Assembly: GCF_036655075.1 (NCBI RefSeq)
Contig: NZ_JAVVQU010000001.1
Coordinates: 1-64,000, forward strand
DNA: 64,000 nt
Direction: 5' to 3'
Source of the DNA: Holtiella sp036655075
GTDB lineage: Bacteria > Bacillota > Clostridia > Lachnospirales > Cellulosilyticaceae
Part shown: in pieces, positions 1 through 8,490 of the stretch
Layout of the letters: every line of letters starts with the position of its first letter
How positions within the stretch are numbered: position 1 is the stretch's first letter
Program-made: the position numbers and the translations under genes
The notes under the pieces: model-generated
Told to the model about the DNA's origin: nothing
Databases searched by the model: none
Seen by the model: only the letters and a program-made list of their open reading frames with translations

Positions 1-294
1 ATCGCCTCCTACAAATAAAAGCGCGCCTACCAGCCATATCCCAAGTGTCATTAAAAAGACTTTCTTCTTATTAAACCGATCCAACAAATTCCCACCACAT
101 AATAAGAAAATAAGATTACCCAAATAACTAACTGTTACAATAAGGGATAACTGGGTCGTACTTAACTCAAAATGCTGTTGAAAAACAAGTGAGAAAATCC
201 CCCGCATACTATCACTTGCTCCAAGGATAACCATACATAGGCCAAAACCTATAAAAGCAATATACTTTGTATAACTTCTTAATTGATTTCTCAT
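1..294 (-). CDS. MFS transporter, N-terminal part (runs off window)
   Basis: Open frame of 98 codons from an ATG at 294 to the window edge, with an AGGTG ribosome site a few bases upstream. The translation starts MRNQLRSYTKYIAFIGFGLC, contains hydrophobic helices and the loop between helices 2 and 3 reads GGNLLDRFNKKKVFLMTLG, which fits the MFS signature (G-x-L-x-D-R-x-x-x-K/R). It is therefore the first ~100 residues of a major facilitator permease. The substrate cannot be told from this part. It lies 44 bp downstream of the PHP phosphoesterase gene on the same strand and could be its co-transcribed partner. Confidence 0.8.
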   Translation of the reverse strand, partial: MRNQLRSYTKYIAFIGFGLCMVILGASDSMRGIFSLVFQQHFELSTTQLSLIVTVSYLGNLIFLLCGGNLLDRFNKKKVFLMTLGIWLVGALLFVGGD

Positions 295-338
295 CACTTC
301 ACCTATTCATATTATTAAGCAAGAACCCTTCTTCTACT

Positions 339-1139
339 TTAAATTTTCTTAAAGACAGGTTTCCTTTGTTCAAATGTAGTAATGTATTCAAATCCTGCTT
401 CTTTCACAACTTCTAACCCTTGCTTCACTGCACACCCTATATGTTTGAGATAATGTCCATCACATCCTACTGTAATGATTTCTCCACCACAAGCTTTATA
501 GAACTTGACCAAATCCAAATCAGGCATTGATCTTCCTATGGCTTGGAAAAATCCTGAAGCATTTACTTCAATGCCTTTCCCTCTTTTTATTACTATTTTA
601 TAAAGCGATTCTATATGTTCTCTATACAGATTCATATTCGGGTATATACCAAGTTGCCCATAAGCATAGCGCATAGGATAAGTAATATGTCCGATAACAT
701 CAAATTCATAGTGTGTTGCAAGCTCTATTAAAGCATCTAAGTAACGCCCATATAACTGACTCATCTCTATTTTTGAAAAATCATATTCCCCTACATCAAG
801 AGTATCTTCTAAGTTATGTACAGACCCTATAATAAAATCCAGATTGGTTTTTTCAAGAAAGTCTTTATATTCTTCTTTTGAAGCTTGTGGTTGCCCAACT
901 TCTATACCAGCCCTTACAATAAGTCTCCCTGCATACAACTCTTTTGCTTTAGTAATATCTGTATAGAGCTGGTCAACATCTAGTCTTCTACGATACTTCT
1001 TATCTTGAAACATATCATAGTGGTCTGTAATAGCAATTTCTTGAAGACCTTTTCTAATGGCTTCTTCACAAAGGTCACAAATGTCTTCATGCCCATCAAA
1101 AGAATATTTAGAATGCATATGATAATCCGCTAAGTACAT
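339..1139 (-). CDS. PHP-domain phosphoesterase, HisJ-like
   Basis: 266 residues. It has the PHP metal-binding motifs in order: HMH near residue 7, ITDHYD near 38, a GIEVG glutamate near 79, GSVHN near 106, GHITYP near 150 and GCDGH near 228. These are the ligands for a di- or tri-metal centre that hydrolyses phosphomonoesters, as in histidinol phosphatase HisJ. No histidine biosynthesis genes are adjacent, so the histidinol phosphate role is not supported; a sugar phosphate or another small phosphomonoester is as likely. The start has a good GAGGAG site. It sits between an MFS transporter and mgtC-like gene on the same strand, downstream of a phosphoesterase-rich sugar operon. Confidence 0.8.
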   Translation of the reverse strand: MYLADYHMHSKYSFDGHEDICDLCEEAIRKGLQEIAITDHYDMFQDKKYRRRLDVDQLYTDITKAKELYAGRLIVRAGIEVGQPQASKEEYKDFLEKTNLDFIIGSVHNLEDTLDVGEYDFSKIEMSQLYGRYLDALIELATHYEFDVIGHITYPMRYAYGQLGIYPNMNLYREHIESLYKIVIKRGKGIEVNASGFFQAIGRSMPDLDLVKFYKACGGEIITVGCDGHYLKHIGCAVKQGLEVVKEAGFEYITTFEQRKPVFKKI

Positions 1140-1166
1140 GATCTATTCTCCTCTACGTCAATTGGA

Positions 1167-1862
1167 TTAGCGTATCTCTTCCACATAGTCTAATCCTTTT
1201 ATTTGTTCTAATTCTACCAAAATACTGTTGTGATCTCTTTTTGTACACAAGTCTAATTCCATTGTAACAGCAACGTCTTCACTTTTAAATGTATTTTGGC
1301 AGTCTCGATGCATAGAGCGAATCACAAATTTCTTAGTTTTAATATAGTCCATAACACCTGTCATTCCACCCTCAGGGCTTAGTTCCATATAAAGTTCAAG
1401 TACACGATTGTGTTTTTCTTGATATCTACTTGCTTTTTCTAATACCTTTACTGCAACCATGATAAGGATAAAACCTACACATGCACCGTAGATAAACCCA
1501 GCTCCTATAGCAAGACCTAAAGTCGCTACTGTCCAGAGACTCGCTGCTGTTGTCAGTCCTTTGACTTGATTCTTACCCGTCGTAATGATTGTACCAACTC
1601 CTAGGAAACCTACTCCACTTATAACTTGTGCTGCCATACGAGAAGCATCTATTGTGTCTCCACTCCGTACACATAAATACTCATTCGTTACCATAGCAAG
1701 TGCTGCGCCTAGACAAACGACTGCAAAGGTACGTATACCTGCTGTTTGTCTTTTGGTCGCTCGTTCTGCACCTACTATACCGCCTAGGATAACAGCCAAG
1801 CTTAGTCGTACTAATATAGAAGCATAATTAAACTCTTCTAGGTACTCTAAGATGCTTATCAT
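1167..1862 (-). CDS. MgtC/SapB family inner membrane protein
   Basis: 231 residues with the MgtC N-terminal membrane domain: four or five hydrophobic segments within residues 15-145 and the family signature GGIVGAERATKRQTAGIRT near residue 28. The C-terminal ~85 residues are soluble and resemble the ACT-like tail of MgtC proteins. Family members inhibit F-type ATP synthase or support growth in low magnesium; which applies here is unknown. The ATG at 1862 is preferred to the GTG just before it because it gives a 7-base gap to the AGGT site. No magnesium-sensing leader is evident in the short upstream gap. Confidence 0.85.
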   Translation of the reverse strand: MISILEYLEEFNYASILVRLSLAVILGGIVGAERATKRQTAGIRTFAVVCLGAALAMVTNEYLCVRSGDTIDASRMAAQVISGVGFLGVGTIITTGKNQVKGLTTAASLWTVATLGLAIGAGFIYGACVGFILIMVAVKVLEKASRYQEKHNRVLELYMELSPEGGMTGVMDYIKTKKFVIRSMHRDCQNTFKSEDVAVTMELDLCTKRDHNSILVELEQIKGLDYVEEIR

Positions 1863-1894
1863 CACGCTTACCTCTTTTCATTTAATTCTATAAC

Positions 1895-3463
1895 TCACTC
1901 TTCAAATATTTCAACCCTTACCACATGATCCATAAATTTGTATCTAAAACGTACTACTGTATTGTCTTTTGTAACCTTGAATGTCCCTTTGTTAGAGGAT
2001 CCACTTCTTGGATAGGTGTCATAGCAGTAAGTGGCTGACAATGTCCCATAAGTGGCTATGGCATAATCAAATTCTCCTGCAAAGGGCATCACCACAGAAA
2101 GGGTGTACGTATTGTCTCCTATATAGTACATACGTGTCACTTCACTATTAGAATCATTTTGCACTGCCCCTACATGAGGTTGAAAACTACCATAAGCTAC
2201 AATTTTTTCAGGAAGCTTCATACCTGTTTCTTTGTCATAGACTTCATGTGCACCATATTGAATGAGATGTTGTGGGTTGGCCGCTTGTTGTCTTAATGTA
2301 TCACCACTTGCCCATAGCTTCTTAATGGCCTCTTCTTGACCAAATCCCATGGGACAAGCTGCACTCTTCGTATTGATTTGATAGTAGCCTTGTGTGTCCC
2401 ATTCTCCATTATCAGCACGCTTCATCTTAACGGCGGCACTGTTTAATGTTCTTCTAAAAGGCACTTCAAAGTATGCATTCGGGTTATTAATGGCTGTCCA
2501 TTTATAAGTGTACTCCAAGAAATGTCTTTGCCCTTCTTCGTCTTGGTTTGCAAACCAGCCAATTTGGTCATATCCCCACCAATCTTTCCATCCACGCTCC
2601 GCATAGATATAGTCCTCAAAACGATCAACCACTTTGCCACCCCAGTTGTCATACTCCATTAAAAAAGGCATGGCTTCTGCTGACCACCCATTAGGATTTT
2701 CTCCCCCTTCGCTGAATCCTTCACGTACCATGACAAGCTTTTCTCCTTCTCTATCTAGAAGAGGTACCCTTGTAAAAGGCATGGCATTGTAATCGAGTAA
2801 GAGCTTTCCATTGATACTAATCCCATGGCTGTGGGCATCCATCAGTACAAGATGGCGTCTTCCATACACTTTTGCATAGTTACGAATCATTTGCATCAGC
2901 TCTTGCATCTTTTTCATTCCATGGTCATTGGCAGTATAGAGATGAATTTGTCCCATATGTAAGGCTTCATACCCTGCATCGATATAACGTGTCGCACGGT
3001 AGTAGAACCACATTCTTGCTTCTAGGCGGTTAAGGTCTGGAATCCCACCTTCTTCTCCCCAAATGAATCCATTTGGCTTCTCGGGAAAAAGCATATCTTT
3101 AACGCAAAAGCCTCTATCTTCTATAGGTAACCCAAAGGCTTCAAAGACATAAGCCGGTACTTTAAAGCGGTCTTCATAATGATAAACAGCTTCAAAAATA
3201 CAAGCTTGAATGATAATCTCTGGATCTACCTCATGAAGTCTATCTGCTAAATACTTAGACTTTTCAAAGTGTTCCTCATCACATTCATCTGGCTCCCAAA
3301 TCCCTGAGGCACGTCCTACAAATTTGACGCCCATATTCTTAATCGCCCGTAAATCATCTTCTAATGTTTTTGTATGAATAAAAAAGGCAGCTGATACTGA
3401 ACGTGATAAATAATTTTCTAGCACCTCTTTTGAGATTGTTGTATCGAATGTATAGTTTTTCAT
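1895..3463 (-). CDS. Unrecognised 522-residue protein of the sugar operon
   Basis: I do not recognise a named family. No signal peptide or membrane segment is visible, so it is probably cytoplasmic. The first ~300 residues alternate predicted strands and helices as in a TIM barrel, with acidic and aromatic patches (GEEGGIPDLNRLEARMWF near 137, ALHMGQIHLYTANDH near 166, LVLMDAHSHG near 206, WKDWWGYDQIGWF near 293). The last ~100 residues look beta-rich. That layout is common in glycoside hydrolases and sugar isomerases, but this is inference from pattern only. It is the last gene after the M17 peptidase, 89 bp downstream, in line with the sugar importer operon, and has a strong GGGAGGA ribosome site. 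Confidence 0.6.
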   Translation of the reverse strand: MKNYTFDTTISKEVLENYLSRSVSAAFFIHTKTLEDDLRAIKNMGVKFVGRASGIWEPDECDEEHFEKSKYLADRLHEVDPEIIIQACIFEAVYHYEDRFKVPAYVFEAFGLPIEDRGFCVKDMLFPEKPNGFIWGEEGGIPDLNRLEARMWFYYRATRYIDAGYEALHMGQIHLYTANDHGMKKMQELMQMIRNYAKVYGRRHLVLMDAHSHGISINGKLLLDYNAMPFTRVPLLDREGEKLVMVREGFSEGGENPNGWSAEAMPFLMEYDNWGGKVVDRFEDYIYAERGWKDWWGYDQIGWFANQDEEGQRHFLEYTYKWTAINNPNAYFEVPFRRTLNSAAVKMKRADNGEWDTQGYYQINTKSAACPMGFGQEEAIKKLWASGDTLRQQAANPQHLIQYGAHEVYDKETGMKLPEKIVAYGSFQPHVGAVQNDSNSEVTRMYYIGDNTYTLSVVMPFAGEFDYAIATYGTLSATYCYDTYPRSGSSNKGTFKVTKDNTVVRFRYKFMDHVVRVEIFEE

Positions 3464-3552
3464 CCTCGTCCTCCCTCTTCTGATTGATCCTTATTTATAG
3501 TGTGTTATAAATCGCTCCTAGTGTATGTTCCTCTTCTTTTACCTATTGCTTT

Positions 3553-5049
3553 TTATGCTTTAGCACCTTGTTCTAAATAGGAAGTAATCGTACTAATTAA
3601 TACACCGGTTGCCCCTTTTTCCTTATGGACACCTTCACTTCTACATACCGCTGTTCCTACTACATCTAGGTGAATCCAAGGTAAGTCATTCTCTATAAAT
3701 TCTTCTAAGAAGCAAGCCGCTACACTTGCTCCTGCTGCATAGCCTGGTGCATAGTTCATAAGGTCTGCAGTCTTTGTATTTTTCAATAATTTATGGTAAA
3801 TGGCATCTAGTGGAAGTCTCCACACTTTTTCGCCTGTCTTATTGGCATGTTTAAGAAATACTTTGTAGAAATCCTCACAGTTTGAAAAGATACCAGAAAT
3901 CTCTGAACCTAGTGCACCTTGGCAAGAATATGTAAGTGTTGCTACGTCAATCAGCTTAGTTGCACCTTGACGAATGGCATAAGTCAAAGCATCACATAAG
4001 ATTAATCGCCCTTCAGCATCTGTATTCCAAATCTCTACAGTTTTACCTGACATGGTTGTAATAACATCCCCCATTTTGGTAGCATCTGGACTAATCACAT
4101 TCTCAACAGCCGGTATAACCACCATTAAGTTGGTTTTACTCTTAAGTGCCGCCACAATCTCTATGACTGCAAGCACATTGGCTGCACCACACATATCATA
4201 TTTCATCCCATCCATACCTTCTAAAGATTTAAGATGGTAACCGCCTGCATCAAACATAACCCCTTTACCAATCACTGCATTGCGTTCTGCTTTCTCATCC
4301 CCATGATAGCTCAGCACGATTAGGTTAGCTTCTTGTTCACTTCCTGCATTAACAGAAAGGATGCCACCACATCCATTTGCTTTAAGTTCTTCATTCCCTA
4401 ACACTGTACAGGCTAATCCATAGTGGGCTGCTAATTGTCTTGCATAAGCTGCGAACTCTTTGACATGTAGATAGTTGTTTGGGATATTGGCAATGGTACG
4501 TGCTCTATTGATGGCTTGACCGTATGTCATACCTTTTGTTATAGCCTCTTTACAGCTTTTGCTTACAACCAAAGTAATGGTCTGTGTCTTTTCATCTGTC
4601 AGTTGGCCTCTCATACTAAAAATATTTGTATCCCTCACTTGTGTTAAGGCACGTTTATTAAAATGATAGGCCCCTTCAAACAATGCTTGAACTGCTATTT
4701 GAATCAGCTCTTCTTGTGTTACCCCTTCTATATGTAAGTGGTCAAGCACAAGTTGGCAATCTGATGTACTTTGTTTAGCAAAAGCACTAAAAGCTTTTCG
4801 AATATCCTCTATAGGATTTACTTGTTCTTTTTCTATGGGCAAAAACTCTAACTGAACCCAGCTCTCTTGCATATAGATCACTGGCTTACTCTTTTCTTGA
4901 ATAAAGGCTTCCATCGGAAATTCATCTTTTAAAGTTGGAAGCAAAAGTTTCAACCATTCTTTCTTGATACCTTCTTCTTGTAAATAAGGGATGACCATGT
5001 ACTCTGTTTCTTTGTTATAAGTTAATGTAACTTGTTGATTAATTTTCAT
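3553..5049 (-). CDS. M17 leucyl aminopeptidase family protein
   Basis: 498 residues from the chosen start. Conserved M17 elements are present: GKGVMFDAGGYHLKS, GMKYDMCGAANV and the signature NTDAEGRLILCDAL, which supply the two-zinc site and the catalytic arginine. The enzyme removes N-terminal residues from peptides and is cytoplasmic. An ATG 54 bases upstream is in frame, but the ATG at 5049 is preceded by AGGAGGAGG at good spacing and avoids overlap with the GH4 gene. Its place between a glycosidase and an unknown protein inside a sugar operon is unusual; it may act on a glycopeptide-derived substrate, which is inference. Confidence 0.88.
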   Translation of the reverse strand: MKINQQVTLTYNKETEYMVIPYLQEEGIKKEWLKLLLPTLKDEFPMEAFIQEKSKPVIYMQESWVQLEFLPIEKEQVNPIEDIRKAFSAFAKQSTSDCQLVLDHLHIEGVTQEELIQIAVQALFEGAYHFNKRALTQVRDTNIFSMRGQLTDEKTQTITLVVSKSCKEAITKGMTYGQAINRARTIANIPNNYLHVKEFAAYARQLAAHYGLACTVLGNEELKANGCGGILSVNAGSEQEANLIVLSYHGDEKAERNAVIGKGVMFDAGGYHLKSLEGMDGMKYDMCGAANVLAVIEIVAALKSKTNLMVVIPAVENVISPDATKMGDVITTMSGKTVEIWNTDAEGRLILCDALTYAIRQGATKLIDVATLTYSCQGALGSEISGIFSNCEDFYKVFLKHANKTGEKVWRLPLDAIYHKLLKNTKTADLMNYAPGYAAGASVAACFLEEFIENDLPWIHLDVVGTAVCRSEGVHKEKGATGVLISTITSYLEQGAKA

Positions 5050-5074
5050 TTTTTTGCCTCCTCCTGAGGAATGA

Positions 5075-6430
5075 TTAGAAAAGACCGCCATAAACTTGGT
5101 CATATTTATCTACCAATGTTTTTGCTAGTGAGTAAGAGTTAATAAGTGGATGTAACGTTAATGCTTGGATAGCCTTTTCTTTAGACTTTGTAAAGATAGC
5201 TTCTACTGTCAACTTTTCATACAACTTAATAGCATGAATGAGTACGTTACAGTGTTCAGGCACTTTACCAATAGGTACTGGTTGAATACCTTCTTGAGAT
5301 ACTTTACAAGTCACTTCAATGACATCTTCTGCTTCTAATCCTTCTATACATCCTTCATTTTGGACCGAAAGGACAAGGTATCTCCCAACTTCACTTTGCA
5401 AGCCTTCAATACAATCTAGCATAACTCCGGCATAGCCAATACCATCTGGCACTTCTAAATGACCTTTTTCAATCTCTGCCTTTTTGTCATTTCCAGTCTC
5501 AATACTCATGTAAGAACGTTCTCTAACTTCCATATAATATAAGAAGATTTGAAGTGCTTCCTCTGGCTGTTCGTCAATATTGATACGCTTGAGTTCTTCC
5601 ATCATTTGAATATTTACAGCCTCTATAGTTTTGCCTCTCGTTGCACCTGACTTTAGAATATTTTCTAAAGCTTTTTCTCGGTGATAGTAATAATAAAGGT
5701 ATTCATTAGGCAAGAATTTAATTTGTCTAAGCAACTCTGGATCAAACATAGAGAACTCTTGAATACCTTGCAAGAAAGTATCATCCACAAGCAGTGTCTC
5801 TAACATTTCTTCCCCATGTTTTTTCACACTTCCTATCCAAGATAAGTGGTTGAGTCCAAAAAACTCTACATATAAATCCTTTTCTGCTACATCTAAGGCT
5901 TGTGCCATACGGAACTTAGTACTACTCGGTGCATCACAAATACCAATAATTTTATCATGGCCTGAACTTCTAAGTGCTTGTGTCACAAGTCCTGATGGAT
6001 TGCTAAAGTTGAAAATCCAAGCATTGGGTGCATGCTTTTTAATAAGATCACAGTACTCCATAAGCACTGGAATTGTACGAACTGCCATAGAAAATCCGCC
6101 TACACCCGTAGTCTCTTGACCAATCACACCTGTTTCTAAAGCCACAGTTTCATCTACGACTCTTGAATGGTCTCCACCTACACGCAGTGTTGTTACAATA
6201 TAGTCTGCACCTGTGATGGCTTCCACTGCATCTTGTGCTCGCTCTATTTTCAAATCTTTGTGTTTACGTTCCACAACGTGCTTACATAACTTAGCGATGA
6301 TTTCAAGTTTCTCCTCATCAATATCGTAAAGTATCACTTGGTCAATATGTAAAACTTTATATCTTTCTAATAATCCATTGATAAAGATGACTGTACGAAC
6401 CCCCGCACCACCAATAACTGCTATCTTCAT
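5075..6430 (-). CDS. Glycoside hydrolase family 4 (6-phospho-glucosidase-like)
   Basis: 451 residues. GH4 enzymes cleave glycosidic bonds by an NAD+ and Mn2+ dependent oxidation-elimination. The N-terminal Rossmann motif MKIAVIGGAGVRT binds NAD; NFSNPSG (141-147), GICDAPSS (Cys165) and FGLNHLSW (His195) supply the metal site. The C-D-x-P form is nearest to the C-N-x-P motif of 6-phospho-glucosidases rather than alpha-galactosidases, so a phosphorylated disaccharide is the likeliest substrate. The start at 6430 is chosen over one 102 bases upstream because AAAGGTAGGG precedes it and it avoids overlap with the PfkB gene, whose stop lies 8 bases upstream. The neighbouring kinase could act on the released sugar. 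Confidence 0.88.
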   Translation of the reverse strand: MKIAVIGGAGVRTVIFINGLLERYKVLHIDQVILYDIDEEKLEIIAKLCKHVVERKHKDLKIERAQDAVEAITGADYIVTTLRVGGDHSRVVDETVALETGVIGQETTGVGGFSMAVRTIPVLMEYCDLIKKHAPNAWIFNFSNPSGLVTQALRSSGHDKIIGICDAPSSTKFRMAQALDVAEKDLYVEFFGLNHLSWIGSVKKHGEEMLETLLVDDTFLQGIQEFSMFDPELLRQIKFLPNEYLYYYYHREKALENILKSGATRGKTIEAVNIQMMEELKRINIDEQPEEALQIFLYYMEVRERSYMSIETGNDKKAEIEKGHLEVPDGIGYAGVMLDCIEGLQSEVGRYLVLSVQNEGCIEGLEAEDVIEVTCKVSQEGIQPVPIGKVPEHCNVLIHAIKLYEKLTVEAIFTKSKEKAIQALTLHPLINSYSLAKTLVDKYDQVYGGLF

Positions 6431-6438
6431 GGTATACC

Positions 6439-7377
6439 CTACCTTTCTTGTTGTGTAATAAATGTCATTAGCACTTCTTCTACTGGGAAGCCTGTATTCC
6501 CTCCAAGTTGTGTCACAGATAATGCGCCACATCCATTGCCATATTTAAGGCACTCTTCTATAGACTTCCCTTTTAAGAATCCATAGACAAAACCTGCATT
6601 GAAAGAGTCTCCTGCACCTGTAGTATCCACTGCCTGTACTGTATACGCTTTTGCCTCATAGACTTGCCCTTTATAAACAGCAAGTGAACCTTCACTTCCA
6701 AGCTTTGCCACGACTTGTGGACAAGTCTTTGCAAAGTCTAAAACGGCTGCTCTTACATCTGCTTTACGACTATAGTGGATGGCTTCTGTCTCATTCATAA
6801 AGAGGACATCTATATAAGGGAATAATTCATAGATGCCTTCGTACCATTCCCCTGCATCATCCCACCCTACATCAAAAGAGATACTCACTTCACCCACGTC
6901 CTTAACCTTTCTTACAAGGTCTAAGTATTGATGATGATTTTTGCTCCCTGCATAACCTGTTAAGTGAATATGACGTGCTTGTCTCACACCGACTAAATTA
7001 ATCTTAGATAAGTCAATCTCATCATTGGTTCCTCTATAGGTTAGGAATGAACGGTCCTTTTCGTTTGTAAAACTAATAGAGATGCCTGTCTTGTTAATCT
7101 CACTTGTTGCAAGTAATGTATCATCTACATTTTGAGTATGGAATTCATCTCGTATAAACTTACCATAACAATCATCACCAATTGTTCCTTGGAATACAGG
7201 CTTTAATCCTAGCTTTCCAATACCTAATGTAAAGACTGCCGCACCACCACCTACATAAGTATTCATTGTTCCTACTACATCCTCTTGTCCTGGCAACGGA
7301 AAACGCTCTACACCCGGAATGACAAGATCAATATTAATATCTCCATAGATATAAACATCCCATTTTTTATTTTGCAT
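6439..7377 (-). CDS. PfkB-family carbohydrate kinase
   Basis: 312 residues of the ribokinase/PfkB fold. The N-terminal glycine pair region VGGGAAVFTLGIGKLG and the C-terminal signature DTTGAGDSFNAGF (catalytic Asp in GAGD) are both present. Members phosphorylate sugars such as fructose, ribose, 2-keto-3-deoxygluconate or tagatose 6-phosphate with ATP in the cytoplasm. The exact sugar is not readable. It is the first enzyme gene after the permease and a terminator-like hairpin, and lies 8 bases ahead of the GH4 gene, so the two are probably translated together. Confidence 0.88.
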   Translation of the reverse strand: MQNKKWDVYIYGDINIDLVIPGVERFPLPGQEDVVGTMNTYVGGGAAVFTLGIGKLGLKPVFQGTIGDDCYGKFIRDEFHTQNVDDTLLATSEINKTGISISFTNEKDRSFLTYRGTNDEIDLSKINLVGVRQARHIHLTGYAGSKNHHQYLDLVRKVKDVGEVSISFDVGWDDAGEWYEGIYELFPYIDVLFMNETEAIHYSRKADVRAAVLDFAKTCPQVVAKLGSEGSLAVYKGQVYEAKAYTVQAVDTTGAGDSFNAGFVYGFLKGKSIEECLKYGNGCGALSVTQLGGNTGFPVEEVLMTFITQQER

Positions 7378-7443
7378 ACGCCTACTCCTTGTTTATGTAC
7401 TTTATTATCTGTCTCATCCTTACCTCATGCTTTATATACAAAA

Positions 7444-7479
7444 GGAGCATTGCGCTAACCAAACTTAGTGCAACGCTCC
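7444..7479 (-). terminator. Hairpin between permease and PfkB genes
   Basis: Arms of 15 bases pair with one G-T and one A-C exception around a 6-base loop, followed on the minus strand by a short TTTTGTATA tract. It lies just after the importer permease gene. The T tract is weak, so it may be a partial terminator lowering expression of the downstream enzymes. Confidence 0.65.
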
Positions 7480-7509
7480 CACTCTTTTCACTTTTATTTT
7501 ATTAGCATT

Positions 7510-8430
7510 TTAACCCTTAACGGCTCCTATCATGGCACCTTTAGCAAAGTATTTTTGTGCAAAAGGATAGATACATAAAATAGGTACTGTTGTTACAATA
7601 ACCGCAGCCATCTTAAGTGAGTCAGACGTTACTGCACTATTCGCTTGTGCAATAGCTTGTGAAGCTGTTGTTACTTCTTGTGAAGAAGCCATTGCTCTTG
7701 ATAACATCTGTTGCAGCACAGTTTGTACTGGCCATAACTTGCTAGATCTCATATAAAATGCACCTGAGAACCAATCATTCCAGTGTCCTACCGCTGTATA
7801 TAAACCAACTACTGCTATAACCGGCTTACTTAGTGGAAGGATAATTTGTGTATAAGTTTTAAAATAACCACATCCATCAAGCTTAGCTGATTCTTCTAAG
7901 CTATCGGGAATAGATTCAAAGAATGTTCTAACCATTAATAAATTTGTTACGCCTACCATACCCGGAATAACATAGACCCAGAAGGAGTTTAATAATCCTA
8001 AATTTTTGTACTGAATATAAGTCGGAATCATACCTCCACCAAATAACATGGTGAATGTAATAAGCATTGTAATAATTTTTCTACCTGGTAAATCTTCTTC
8101 TTTAAGTGCAAAAGCTGCAAGTGTTGTTACAATTAAGCTTAATGATGTTCCTATTGCCGTTCTAGCAATAGTAATACTATAAGCTTTCATTATTTTTCCA
8201 TCTGCAAATACTTCTTTGTAGTTATCTAACGTAAACATACGAGGCCAAAAATAAATCCCACCTTTGGCTGCATCGGCCCCATCATTAAAGGATAAGGCCA
8301 ATACATTAATACAAGGAACTATAATGACTAAACATAGTGCAATAACAACAAAATATATAAATGCCTGTATCAGTCTATCGCTGAAATTTTCTTTTATTTT
8401 TGTTTTCCTTACTTTTATCTCTTTTTCCAT
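7510..8430 (-). CDS. Sugar ABC transporter permease, YtcP/LplC type
   Basis: 306 residues, six predicted membrane helices. The EAA loop that contacts the ATPase reads EESAKLDGCGYFKTYTQIIL near residue 190. The length and the start (a basic cytoplasmic tail followed by a long first helix) match the second permease of LplA-LplB-LplC/YtcQ-YtcP type importers of di- and oligosaccharides. It follows the lipoprotein gene after a perfect stem-loop. No ATPase gene is in this operon. Confidence 0.9.
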   Translation of the reverse strand: MEKEIKVRKTKIKENFSDRLIQAFIYFVVIALCLVIIVPCINVLALSFNDGADAAKGGIYFWPRMFTLDNYKEVFADGKIMKAYSITIARTAIGTSLSLIVTTLAAFALKEEDLPGRKIITMLITFTMLFGGGMIPTYIQYKNLGLLNSFWVYVIPGMVGVTNLLMVRTFFESIPDSLEESAKLDGCGYFKTYTQIILPLSKPVIAVVGLYTAVGHWNDWFSGAFYMRSSKLWPVQTVLQQMLSRAMASSQEVTTASQAIAQANSAVTSDSLKMAAVIVTTVPILCIYPFAQKYFAKGAMIGAVKG

Positions 8431-8452
8431 GTATTCCTATATCCTTTCTTGT

Positions 8453-8488
8453 ATTATGACTCTGCCACCTCCGTAGCAGAGTCATAAT
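8453..8488 (-). other. Perfect intercistronic stem-loop after the binding-protein gene
   Basis: Two perfect 13-base arms (ATTATGACTCTGC and its complement) enclose a 10-base loop. There is no T tract on the minus strand, so it is not a standard terminator. It lies 2 bases beyond the stop of the lipoprotein gene and 22 bases before the next start. Such hairpins protect the 3' end of upstream mRNA in binding-protein operons, making more binding protein than permease. Confidence 0.7.
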
Positions 8489-8490
8489 GA

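Noticed and set aside
5075..6430. GH4 gene as alpha-galacturonidase (LplD type)
   Set aside because: The importer is Lpl-like, but the C-D-x-P form of the metal motif is nearer to 6-phospho-glucosidases. Left at family level.
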